Positions 27,462 through 37,416 of a stretch of DNA of 64,000 bases are shown one piece after another. A program made the translations under genes and the position numbers. Under the pieces are notes generated by a model, which was not told the DNA's origin, made no database searches, and saw only the letters and a program-made list of their open reading frames with translations. Every line of letters starts with the position of its first letter. The stretch's first letter is position 1. The stretch lies in the NCBI RefSeq assembly GCF_000001735.4, contig NC_003075.7, positions 1,923,001 through 1,987,000 of the forward strand, given 5' to 3'. Source of the DNA: Arabidopsis thaliana. Taxonomy: Eukaryota; Streptophyta; Magnoliopsida; Brassicales; Brassicaceae.

Positions 27462-28541
27462 GTACTCAAACGATAAGGCTTGATCCCTTGGCAGGGTACG
27501 TAGGCAGCTCCCCCCAAGAGCGCAGCCACCACTTCAATCAAATCACAAAAGGGCTTAATCCCTTAACCAGGTATGCAGGCAGTCACCTCCGCAAACGCAA
27601 TTACCACCTTAACCCTTCCATCTGAAAGACGAAACTTCAATAAGGGAAACAGACATCGCATCCCCCATCAACAAAGATCAGCTGCTCACCTGACAGTTTA
27701 ACCTCCCTTCGGTATCGAGCAGGTCCCTGCTCAATGACCAAACGCCAGATCGTCGCTTGCTTTACCTCCTTTTGTACTTAACAATTTGGAGATAAGAATA
27801 AAAGAAAATTTTGATACTCATTATCATATTTCGCAAAGACAGTCATTTACACTATGATTTAAACTCATTCGTAATCTTACGATACCTAAACCCCAACACC
27901 CGAACGTTGGCGGATCCATTTTGTGATCTCGCTTCCAAAAAGTCGATGGTGAACTAAACTTATAAGAACACATTACTTCGGCTTCATCGGAGCTCACCTA
28001 CTACAACCAAATCTAACTCTTTCGCTATCAACACATAACATAGTAACCAAGGAAGAAACGAAGGTTTCATTCTCGACCTGGCGATACCACAAGCCCAGCT
28101 CCCAAAATCTGGCAGGTCCCATGTGTGACCTCACTTCAACAGGTTCCCGAGACAAAACAACTCAAACTCACTCAAAGTTTTAACCTTCGAAGAATATACC
28201 ATATCACATCCGAAATAACTTGGATTCGAAACAAGTCCAATTATTATCCGGAACGTTGACAAAGCGAGGTGATCATACACCAAAATCAACGAAGTGTCAA
28301 CACTCGAACGAAAGACAAAAAATAATTGATAAAAAGGATAAAAGCCTTCCCAGGCACCCAAGTACTTAAACGAACAAAGGATAAAAGCCTTCCCAGGCAC
28401 CCAAGTACTTAAACGAACAAAAGATAAAAGCCTTCCCAAGCACCAAGTTCAAAAAGCAATAAACGAAAGGATAAAAGCCTTCCCAGGCATTAAGTCTGAA
28501 ACAAAACGCAAAATCCTAAAACAAGCAAGGCGCGAAAGTGA
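27462..28541. other. Gypsy 3' non-coding region after integrase
   Basis: About 1.1 kb between pol and the antisense block. It starts with two related phrases of about 40 bp (27476-27520 and 27548-27590) containing CTTGATCCCTTGGCAGGGTA and CTTAATCCCTTAACCAGGTA. It ends in the 43-bp tandem repeat described separately. Short frames here show no domain. Confidence 0.7.
28333..28500. repeat. 43-bp tandem repeat, about 4 copies, in the gypsy 3' region
   Basis: Units begin AAAGGATAAAAGCCTTCCCA and continue GGCACCCAAGTACTTAAACG. The first two are nearly identical, the third and fourth diverge in their second half. The array lies just beyond the 3' end of the antisense reading frames. Confidence 0.93.
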
Positions 28542-31272
28542 TCACTCCCTCGATTCTCCGGCTGGCATAGCAAAGACAGTACCAGAACCATCCGCGAGAC
28601 CTCCCGGAAACGCGTCTTTATTGCTCCCGAACTCATCCAAGCCAATTGGCGTCCCTTGCTCGTCGACGTCAATTGGACGTACCACCGAAATCTCTGAAAC
28701 ATGCGGGAGATCCAACTTGCTTAGAGTAAAGTCTGATACCTCCTTCGATTTGCACCGAGCCTCTAGGTCATCCAGCTCTGCTTGCAGCCGAGGTTTCTCC
28801 AAGGTAAGATCAATAGCAGCCTTCGTGATCTGGTCGATCAAAGCCAGGTTCGACTCCACCTCGGCCGCTTGCCCCTCCAGAACCGTGTACTCCTTTTTGG
28901 TGACCCACTTCTCCTTGATCCCAGCTAGCAGCTTCAAATACGCAGCAGCCAGCTCAACCTTAGCATCGTGAACCGCCTTCTTCGCCCCTTGTGCAGACGA
29001 AGTCAGGTCCATCACCTTTTTGGAGAGCTCTTCCCTCCTCTGCTCCAAGCGATGAATCTGGCTCCTCGCCGTCTGCTTGTCGGCTTGCAACCCCCCGAAC
29101 TCCATCTCCATGAACCCGATCTTCTCAGCATAACCTTTCTCGAGGTCTTTTGAAGTTGACAACTCAATTTTCAGCCTCTCGATCTCCGCCTGAAATAACA
29201 ATCAGGTTAAAATCATCGAATCATCGACAAATTATTTACAAACAAGTCAAAACCGAGGTGTACCTGGAACGAGACTTCGCGATCCTGACCAGCCTTCACA
29301 CTCGACGTCAGCTCCCGGATGAGGGTCTTTCCTTCTTCGAGCTCACTCGCCGAGGGAACCTGGCTCAGACGCTGCTCATAGAGAGCGACCAGCTTGTTTG
29401 TGGCAGCTATCGCCTACCGAAAGCAAAACAAAAAGTCACAACTAGCATAAAGAAAAGAATTAGAAGGAGACAGTTATTGATAATTACCTGGCCCTCCTTC
29501 GCCATCATGTCAGCATAGGCCGCCGCCTCGGCCATGTTCTTCACTTCAGGAACCTGGCAGTTCCTCCCTTTGATATGGCGAAGCAGGTTCACCAATCCAG
29601 CCTCGTCCTCAACGATCGGGTGATCACGGTCATGAGTGTAAGACCAGTGGAAAGGCCTGCTTCCCGCGGATCCTCCGCCGGAGTTGGACGTCTGCCTCAC
29701 TTCCTGAGACCGGTTTGAAGACCTGCCCCCAACTCTGGAGCCTCGTCCTCCGCCATGGGACCTGCCCGAGGATTGCCTATCCGCGGACGCAGTTGCCTCC
29801 GGAGTAGCAGCCGCAGGTTCCATCCTCTGCTCTATGGGAGAGGTGACCCTCTAGTCGCTCACGACTAACTCAGCCGCTGGATTCACCTTCGGCTGGGTCC
29901 GAGCCCTCTTCGGAGAGGACGGTGCACATCAGAACGAACAACTGCAGCAGCAGAGGTCCCGGTGTTGACCTCAGGAAGGGAGGGATGAGATGCTGAGGCA
30001 GATGCGTTGGAAACAGCTAGAGTGTTTCGAGCCGCAGTCACCGCAGCCGACAGATCATCGGCACGAGCATGAGCCTCGGCGTTGGCTCGTTGAACATGAA
30101 GGCTTGGACATCTCATTCTTCTAATGAGCGGGAGTTCTGAAGTGGAGCTGGAGTCAGGAGGAACTGAACAAATAGAGCATGACATTTGTTAGTTAGCAAT
30201 TCGAGTTGCGCAGCTGTCTCGATAACTCGTACATTTTTTAAACCCAAGAAAATATAACGGAACTCGTACTTATAGGCAGATCAGCCTGAGGAACCGGTTC
30301 AATCCGCGGGACCTCTTCGATCGGATCTAGCTGTGCTGTTGGAGGGACGATTGCGGGAACTGCTGGAGCTACAGCAAGAGCAGCTACGATGCGATCTCTG
30401 CTAAAAGTGGACCAGTCAGTCTGACCACGTCGGAGAAGGGTTAACAGCTCGAGTTCCGTCTGCGAGAGAGTAACTTCCTTGGTCCTTGCTGCAAACCATC
30501 AAAATCAAACAATAGTTTCAGTACTAACGTTCAGCAAAAGCAGTCAAGGATTCGACACAAACAACAAAGAAAAATCAAGAGGCTCAGGTCTCCATCTGAC
30601 TCAGGTTGGTAGACCAGGTCCTTGTTATCCTCGCAGGATCGAAACTGCCGATTGAATGACGGTCTACTCTGAAAAAGAAGTACTTGGATCGCCAATTGGT
30701 GTCTCGACAAGCTTTCAAACCACCGAGGACTAGAGATCCGGGACGAGCACTGATGTAGTACGTCCCTTGGTCACTCCTAGCATTGGTCTTGACCTGGCAG
30801 AGCTGAAGCAGGTCATGGCAGCTGAATGCTCTGTGAATAACGCCAGCACATGGCAAACGAAGTTCGGACACATCTGGGGAAAGGCGAGGCCGAGACAGTA
30901 GAGCATCTCGAGGATACACGCCGGAATTGGGAAAAATAGGCCACATTTCTCGAAGAAATTGGCATAAGCGCAGCACCACCCGACCGACACGTTCTCAAGA
31001 TGCAGCGGCGGCCTTGAGAGTATCATATGTACCTCCACCGGAACCTGGCATCTCCTCCGGAGGTCGACCAGGTCGCTGTTCGTCATTGGCGTGCCTCCTC
31101 CTTGCTTGGCAGCCTTTTTCTTCTTCGGCTTGTCGGCTCTGGTTGACGGCGAACGAATTGGACCCATTCCGCCTAGGGTTATGACGCGTTTTTGTACTCG
31201 CGGCGGTGACGAACTTGAATTGTCGCCGTAGCTGTGGTTGCTTTTGTTCTGAGAATCTTCGAAGTCGCTCAT
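28542..31272 (-). pseudogene. Antisense ORF block of the gypsy element (Transposase_28-like protein plus coiled coil)
   Basis: On the strand opposite to pol, an open frame starts at about 31272 with a Ser/Lys-rich leader (MSDFEDSQNKSN). It leads into a domain resembling the Pfam 'putative gypsy type transposon' family (Transposase_28): SDLVDLRRRCQVP..., then CGLFFPIPACILEMLYCLGL. A frame change near 30830 moves the continuation (LLQLCQVKTNARSDQGTYY...) to another frame. Further segments follow: an Ala/Ser-rich linker (about 30185-29883), a Gly/Ser/Arg-rich part (29823-29407) and a 219-codon coiled coil (29201-28542, LKIELSTSKDLEKGYAEKI). Some Tat elements carry antisense genes of this type. 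Its function is unknown. Confidence 0.65.
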
Positions 31273-31793
31273 CTTTGGTTTTCGACAGAGAAGGACGAGA
31301 GAGTTGAAAGAAAAAAGCAAAGAAGGCAGATCGAGAAGGAGGGAGTAGCAGAGAAACGAAGGAGATAGCAAAAAAATAAAGACGAGATTTTTTCTACTTC
31401 TACAAAACAAAGCGCAGTAAATAATAAAGGAGGAGAGAAGTTACCTTGAGAGTTGGGTGAGTTGACGTGACGTCAAGTGGAGAGGTGGGAAGTTATTTAA
31501 CGCCATCATCACCACGATTTTCGAGATTGCAGAGATCTCTTCTCCGCGCCTGATCTGGACTGTCAGATGCGGTGCGCTGAAGAGACGCTCCATCTCAGCC
31601 GTCCACATCAGCAGCGACTTATCTCGCGTATCTCCTCAAAATCTTTCGGTTAAGGGAATCTGAAATTAAAACGAAATTGTTGAGTTTATCCTCAAAACCG
31701 ACTGATCTAATCACATTTATCTTCTCATCAAGAATATTTTTGCAATCTTACCTGACCTATATGTCCGCTCATCGAGTTCGCCTACTCACTCAA

Positions 31794-31808
31794 TGGGCTG
31801 GGGGGCAA
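31794..31808 (+). other. Polypurine tract of the gypsy element
   Basis: GGGCTGGGGGGCAAA immediately precedes the 3' LTR. It is the expected primer site for plus-strand synthesis. Confidence 0.85.
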
Positions 31809-32321
31809 ATGTTGGAGCTGTATTCCCCTCCAGGAATCCACCTGCGAAAATACCAAGCCAGCCCACAAAAGCCCACCAAGCCCACCAAGTAGAGGACCTA
31901 CGCAGCTGACGAGCCCACATACGCGAATGGGTATTTGGGCCAGATAAGCCCAGTCACCTGATGCAGGGAGATAAGCGAATAATGACCTAGGAATTGATGA
32001 GGAGATATTCGCGGAGCGGACCTGATATCTCGGAACTGACCTGCCGAATATCCAGGAGGATCGCCGCAGATTCCGGACGGAGCTACCACGTGCGTAGATC
32101 TATATAAGGGAGCAAGGACGACTTGGAAGACACATTCAATCTAGTTCACATTGGCACACACACACTTTACACTTGTAATCTCATTTCATATTGTAAAAGC
32201 TCTGTCATAATTAAAGTCCATTCGTTCTTAGCAATATAACTCTAAAGGTTTCAGTGAAGATCTAACCCTCCTTTCTCATAATCTTAAATACAAATCTCTA
32301 GTGTGGATTTCAGAACCCACA
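31809..32321 (+). repeat. 3' LTR of the gypsy element
   Basis: 513 bp, TG..CA, nearly identical to 20797-21303. The 6-bp length difference is explained by one indel near position 16 of the LTR (CCCCTCC versus CCT context). Confidence 0.97.
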
Positions 32322-32326
32322 AAGAC

Positions 32327-33090
32327 GATAACCAGATAGCAGATAATAAAGTTAATATAGTTGTAGGGCTTCACCACTCGCAATAAAATGTCGAGTTATT
32401 ACACGTGTAGTGAGAGTACCGCAAAAATTCGTATACGGTAAAAAGTATCCGATAATAAATTCGTTAGGGGTTAAAACTTCAACACGAGCAATAAAATGTC
32501 GAGAGATTATACAGAATAAACAATATGAAATGTCGAGATAATGAGATAGCAGATAATAGAGTTAATATATTCATAATAGAGTTAATATATTCACCACTCG
32601 CAACACGTGAGACGAATTCTGAACCGCAAAAACTCGTGTACGGTAATAAATTATCTGATAACAAACCAATTAGGAGTTAAAACTTCAAAACAGGCAATGA
32701 AATGTCGAGATAACGAGATAGCAGATAATAGAGTTAATATAGATATAGGTCCTCTCGCAATGAAATGTCGACTTATTACACGTAGGGAGAGTAAATAAAA
32801 TGTAGAATTCTGAAGCGCAATGTCGATAATAAAGTATCTGATTATAAATCCGTTAGAGGTTAAAACTTCAACACGCGCAATAAATTTCAACACGCGCAAT
32901 GAAGTGTCGAGATATTACAAAGAGTGAAACAATATGAAATATCGAGATAACAAGATAGCAGATAATAGAGTTAATATATTCATAATAGAGTTAATATATT
33001 CACCACTCGCCACACGTGAGACGAATTCTGAACCGCAAAAACTCGTGTACGGTAACAAATTATCTGATAACAAACCAATTAGGATGAAAG
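32327..33090. repeat. Tandem duplication of about 400 bp (satellite-like), 2+ copies
   Basis: A block of about 148 bp at 32527-32674 recurs at 32935-33083 with only a few changes. Shared words include CGAGATAA, AGCAGATAATAGAGTTAAT and CTCGTGTACGGTAA. The sequences between them (TTAAAACTTCAACACG...) also repeat, giving a unit of about 400 bp. A shorter partial copy sits at 32322-32460. It has no coding signal. It could be the interior of a Helitron or another DNA element into which the gypsy inserted. Confidence 0.8.
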
Positions 33091-33611
33091 AGACGAAGAA
33101 AAAACATGAGGTAAATATAGATTGGACCGAAACGACGCCTTGATTGAAAACTATCAAAATAATATAAAAATTTAATTCACCCACTAAAATATCCAAAGCA
33201 AGATCTTCTACTATCCGCCTGACACAGAGAGATATAAGAGCTACATTTAGATTTCTAATGGACATAGGGGTACATGCGTCTTTATTTATGCAACAGTAGC
33301 GTCGAAACTTTTGGAAAATTAGGACATAAATATTGTATCCACTGAGCATACCCAGTGCAATTTCCCTTAAAACAATTGAAAATATATATAAAATAGTAAA
33401 ATACTCAAAAATAATCAAAAAATTCGAAAATATTCAAAGCAAAATAACCGAATACATACGAAATTTTTAAAAAGAAAGAACCGAAATTTCAAAATAACCG
33501 AATAGATACTAAACTTTAAAACAAAAAGAACCGATAACCAAATGGATACCAACCAAAACCGAATGAATAACATAACATCCAAGACTAGCAGAATGGCAAA
33601 AAAAATTTAAA
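33091..33611. other. Spacer with ACCGAA-type repeat
   Basis: AT-rich DNA. From about 33400 to 33570 it is made of phrases like AAAGAACCGAAATTTC and AACCGAATGAATAAC, matching the dispersed low-complexity family seen at 8.3, 17.1 and 20.4 kb. No gene is visible. Confidence 0.5.
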
Positions 33612-34702
33612 TCTACATATACATTTTTGCAGCCACTTTAGCAAATAAATCTTCTACTTGACACTTATTTACAATGGCATGCCATTGACATTAAATCTTT
33701 TTTCCTTAATATTTGATTTGATTTTAATTCTTGATTTAATATATCAATCACGTTATCATTCAAATTTAATCCAAACAACAAACTTTAAATCAAATCCCTT
33801 AAAATTAGGTACACATAATTATTTACAACATTATTAATATTATACTTTATTAAAAGGTAAATATTGTAATTATTTAATGTTTATTAAACGTTTATAATAT
33901 TTAACGGAAAAACGTTTATAATATTTATAAAATACATAACTATATGTTACATATAGATAAATATTTGAAATGTGAAATCTATAAAAATTAAATAACCATT
34001 TGAAAGTCACCTTTTAAATTGATTTGAGTTATAAATCTTTTAATAAAAATATTATTTAAACAAAAAATAAAAAATAATGTTTAATTTCACCGAACGGGAT
34101 TAGATGGTATGACGGGTTTAGAATATTATAATATATGAACTTTATAAAAATTAAATAACCATTTAAAATAAAAAATTTGAAATTGATTTGAATTATATAT
34201 ATATTTTAAATTAAAGTACTATTAAAACAAACACAATAAAATAATATTTAATTTTATTGAACGGGGTTAGATGGTAGGACGGATTTGGATCGATAGTAAT
34301 ATGAGACAGTATACCACGGATGAAATCCATTAAATATGTTTAATTCCACAGAACGGAATTAGATGGTAAGACGGGTTTGAGTCTATAGTAATACGAAACA
34401 GTATACAACGGGTGAAACTCTATAACTAACAATTTAAATACAGTTATATAATTTAAAATATATAACAAAACAAACAATTTTAACAAAAAAAACATATATA
34501 ATTTTAAATTAAAGTCTTAAAAATCGACTTACGGTGTACGCCATGATAAAATCAAGAGATTGTACAATATATAGAAATTAGGATTATATATTTATAAAAT
34601 ACAAAACAATATGTTACATATAGATAATTTATAAAAAATTATATTTTCAGTTATTTTTAATAAAACAAATAGTCTCGCGGTGTACCGCGGGTTAAAATCT
34701 AG
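33612..34702 (+). mobile_element. Non-autonomous Helitron (ATREP-like)
   Basis: The right end is diagnostic. A GC hairpin (CGCGGTGTACCGCG, about 34675-34689) is followed within about 10 bases by CTAG (34699-34702) and a T, as at Helitron 3' ends. The left end is placed at TCTACATATAC (33612) after an A, giving A/T insertion, but it is less certain. Inside are three spaced copies of a GATTAGATGGTANGACGG phrase (about 34095, 34265 and 34358), common in Arabidopsis ATREP elements. It has no Rep/helicase gene. Confidence 0.72.
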
Positions 34703-36800
34703 TTTGGATATATTTCTATTTTTTATATTCAATCATAAGCATTGTAGCATATTATATTTTACTTCAACATTGCAAACCACATGATTTATTATTTTGCTAA
34801 ATATTTTGTAATATGATTGCCCAGTTTTATGTTAATCATATCATATGTGTTTATAAAAGACTTGCTTTTGCTTAAGAACACAATCGACTAACATTTAATC
34901 AATTTATTTATCGCTTTCAAAAGTGTCGTTAGCTGATTTAGGAGTCTGCTCAGTGCTCAATGAGTAGGCAGAAGGCTAGCTTGAGTTAGTTGGACTCCGC
35001 ACATCTTATGGTTTTTTAACATTGCATGCCCTGATTTTATAGTAACCAGTCGTACTGCTATCTCCCCTCGACGTCGATTTTCGGAAGCACCCAAACCGAA
35101 CTTATTATTCAAATTTGGAAGGTTACCCAATCTATTTTATCATGTTTTACTATAGAAATGTTTTTAATATATAATAAACAAAGATGAACGATACACAATT
35201 CATACCGGTGGTTGGGTCTTGGCATTAACGATAACAACGTCTTCGCACAAGTTGGATATTGGCGGACAGAAATATTCACTTGTTTTACTAACTACGTACA
35301 GTGGGACGGTGAAATTGTGAGCAAAAACATCTATGACTGGCACATGATTATTTAGATGGGATCTAGGTATATTTCGGGCAACGCCAAAATCGTTTATTTG
35401 TTATTATAAGACCACCAACATTAGGTCTTATGTTATTTCTTTCGAGGGTTTTATTTTTTGTAAAATTTGTGTTAATTATTAAAATGATACGTGTGTTTTT
35501 AATTAAACAGAAAACAAAAAGGGTTAGTTAAATATATGTACATAGAGGGTGATATAATTAAGAATGTATACATGGAAAGCTGATATTTAGGTGTAATAAA
35601 ACGTGCAAATCTAATATACCTATTTTAACCCTATTGCCCTGACATACATTTAGGCAACTGAACAAAGATATCGATATCCCGCATTAAATGAGGTATGACT
35701 GAAAATAATACTGTTAAATATTTATGATTTTAGTGTATAATTATTTTGTTAGCATGCTAAACTAGCATATAACGCATTATCGAGATAATATCGTTAGCAA
35801 AATATGGATGGAGTTTGCTATATGGATGAAATGATATGGGATACAAACCAACTTAATATGTTAGTAATATATTTGACGATATAAACAAATTCTCAGTTAT
35901 TGAACCAATGATTAGATTTCAAAAACTGATATATATGCGAAGACGATAACATTATTATTAAAAGGTAACAAAATATTTAGCATGAAAAGCAAAAAAGTTG
36001 ACTTGCGACTCAATAATCATGTAAAGAAATACATGCATCAGATTAGTTAGCAGATAACGTATTATCAGGATAACATGATAACAAATATCTCGGTAATACT
36101 TATTAGGTTACAAAATATTTATATCAATAAGTTTATAATTATGTCATGCTAAGTCATTTTGTATCGCGATAAGTTATAACTTATGTGATATATTTATATT
36201 TACCTTCTTAACTCACTTATTATATCATATAAAAAAATTAACAAGTTACTATAACATGCAAAAAATAAATTTCATCCAATAAGATTAATATTATCACTAC
36301 CTCTAGATAAATTTTTAGTTACCTGGGTAATTTGATTGTTAACCAATTTGAATCTGAACAAAAACTACCATTGTCGTAATCTTCAACCACCACATTTCCG
36401 CCGTATTCTTCTCACCCCATCATTTCAGAACCATTTTTTTCCTCTACCGCAAACCCACACCATAATTATTTGGGTAATGTTCATATTAATATAACTCAAA
36501 CATAATATTTATCAATAAAGATAAGAAATCAAGAATCTGATCATTTTAAATATACATGTACGCATTGAAGTTACCAAATTAGTTAATCCAAACTGTAACG
36601 ATCGAACCATAATTTTTCCTCGTATATCAAATACCTGAATAAAATTGGTCGTTACTACAACTAGTTCAATAGTAATTTAATCATACCAGAATTTTGGTTT
36701 GGTACGAACCGGTTCGATATGTGACCCATTTCAATATCACCTTCCCATGAATGTTCTTTCTCTTAATTAAATCCTCTAGCTCTCTCCCTCGCTTTCTCTT
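34703..36800. other. AT-rich intergenic DNA, no gene seen
   Basis: About 2.1 kb with only short frames. A somewhat GC-richer patch at 35180-35400 might be an old gene or transposon scrap, but I could not match it to a family. The segment after 36700 looks like a promoter and leader (CT-rich, CTCTCTCCCTCGCTTTCTC). Confidence 0.45.
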
Positions 36801-36923
36801 TTGATTGGGATCAGAAAAAAGAAATTTTATTTGGAAATTCCAATAGTCTATCTCTCTTCTTCTTCGATCGAAAATTTGTCTTTTACATTAACTTTGGTTG
36901 CCATCATCAATTCATCATCATCC

Positions 36924-37115
36924 ATGGCGACACATCATCTTCAGAATCTCCGAGCGAAGAAACACAGACGAATACAGAAACGATGCGACAACAAAATTTT
37001 CCGAATAAAAAATAATATTATTACGGAGGAAGATATTTTGAATAAGACAGTCAAGCATTTAGGGACTTTGATTCTTTTCCCCAGTTTTTTTTTCTGGGTC
37101 ATGAATTTAATTTGA
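36924..37115 (+). CDS. Small basic ORF of unknown function (63 codons)
   Basis: The ATG at 36924 is preceded by a CT-rich leader and by an upstream in-frame ATG at 36801, which would give 104 codons. The predicted peptide starts MATHHLQNLRAKKHRRIQKR, is rich in Lys/Arg in its first half and ends in a hydrophobic segment (TLILFPSFFFWVMNLI). That layout would suit a small tail-anchored protein. No family is recognised, and it may be chance or a gene remnant. Confidence 0.25.
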   Translation: MATHHLQNLRAKKHRRIQKRCDNKIFRIKNNIITEEDILNKTVKHLGTLILFPSFFFWVMNLI

Positions 37116-37416
37116 TAAACGAATAAGAATAAAAGAGTCAACATTATAATATAGGGGTACATTGGTATTTGCAAGATGAACAGAGAAAGTAAAACAGTGG
37201 GATTTTAAGAGACTTAATTTGACAATCTTCTGCGTATATATGGTGATCATACCCTATAATAAATCAATGTTTAAAATTATAATTTTTTAAAAACGCTAAT
37301 GTTCAAAGTTATACTTATCATTTTCTTTTTACTAAGTTCGTTGAATCATGGCTATAGTGGTATTTATCTAAATAATAAGATTTCATTCTCCGTTCTATTA
37401 GTTAAGAAATGAACAA

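Larger units (their letters stand above)
20792..32326 (+). mobile_element. Ty3/gypsy LTR retrotransposon, Tat-like, full length, with AAGAC target duplication
   Basis: The element spans 20797-32321 (11.5 kb) between AAGAC repeats at 20792-20796 and 32322-32326. It has two LTRs, a primer-binding site next to the 5' LTR and a polypurine tract before the 3' LTR. Gene order is gag, protease, reverse transcriptase/RNase H, integrase, which is Ty3/gypsy order. After integrase come about 4 kb of non-pol DNA with antisense open frames, typical of the Tat lineage. By eye the LTRs differ at about 12 sites plus one 6-bp indel in 507 bp (about 2.4%). All major proteins are broken, so this copy is non-autonomous. 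Confidence 0.95.

Noticed and set aside
32327..33140. Possible CRISPR-like or regularly spaced array
   Set aside because: Repeats are a tandem duplication of about 400 bp in a plant genome. There are no short repeat-spacer units.
35170..35400. A remnant of a known gene in a GC-richer patch
   Set aside because: Short fragments in several frames could not be tied to any family, so no call is made.
36801..37115. A confident protein-coding gene at this site
   Set aside because: The frame is short, AT-rich and without family match. It is listed only as a low-confidence ORF.
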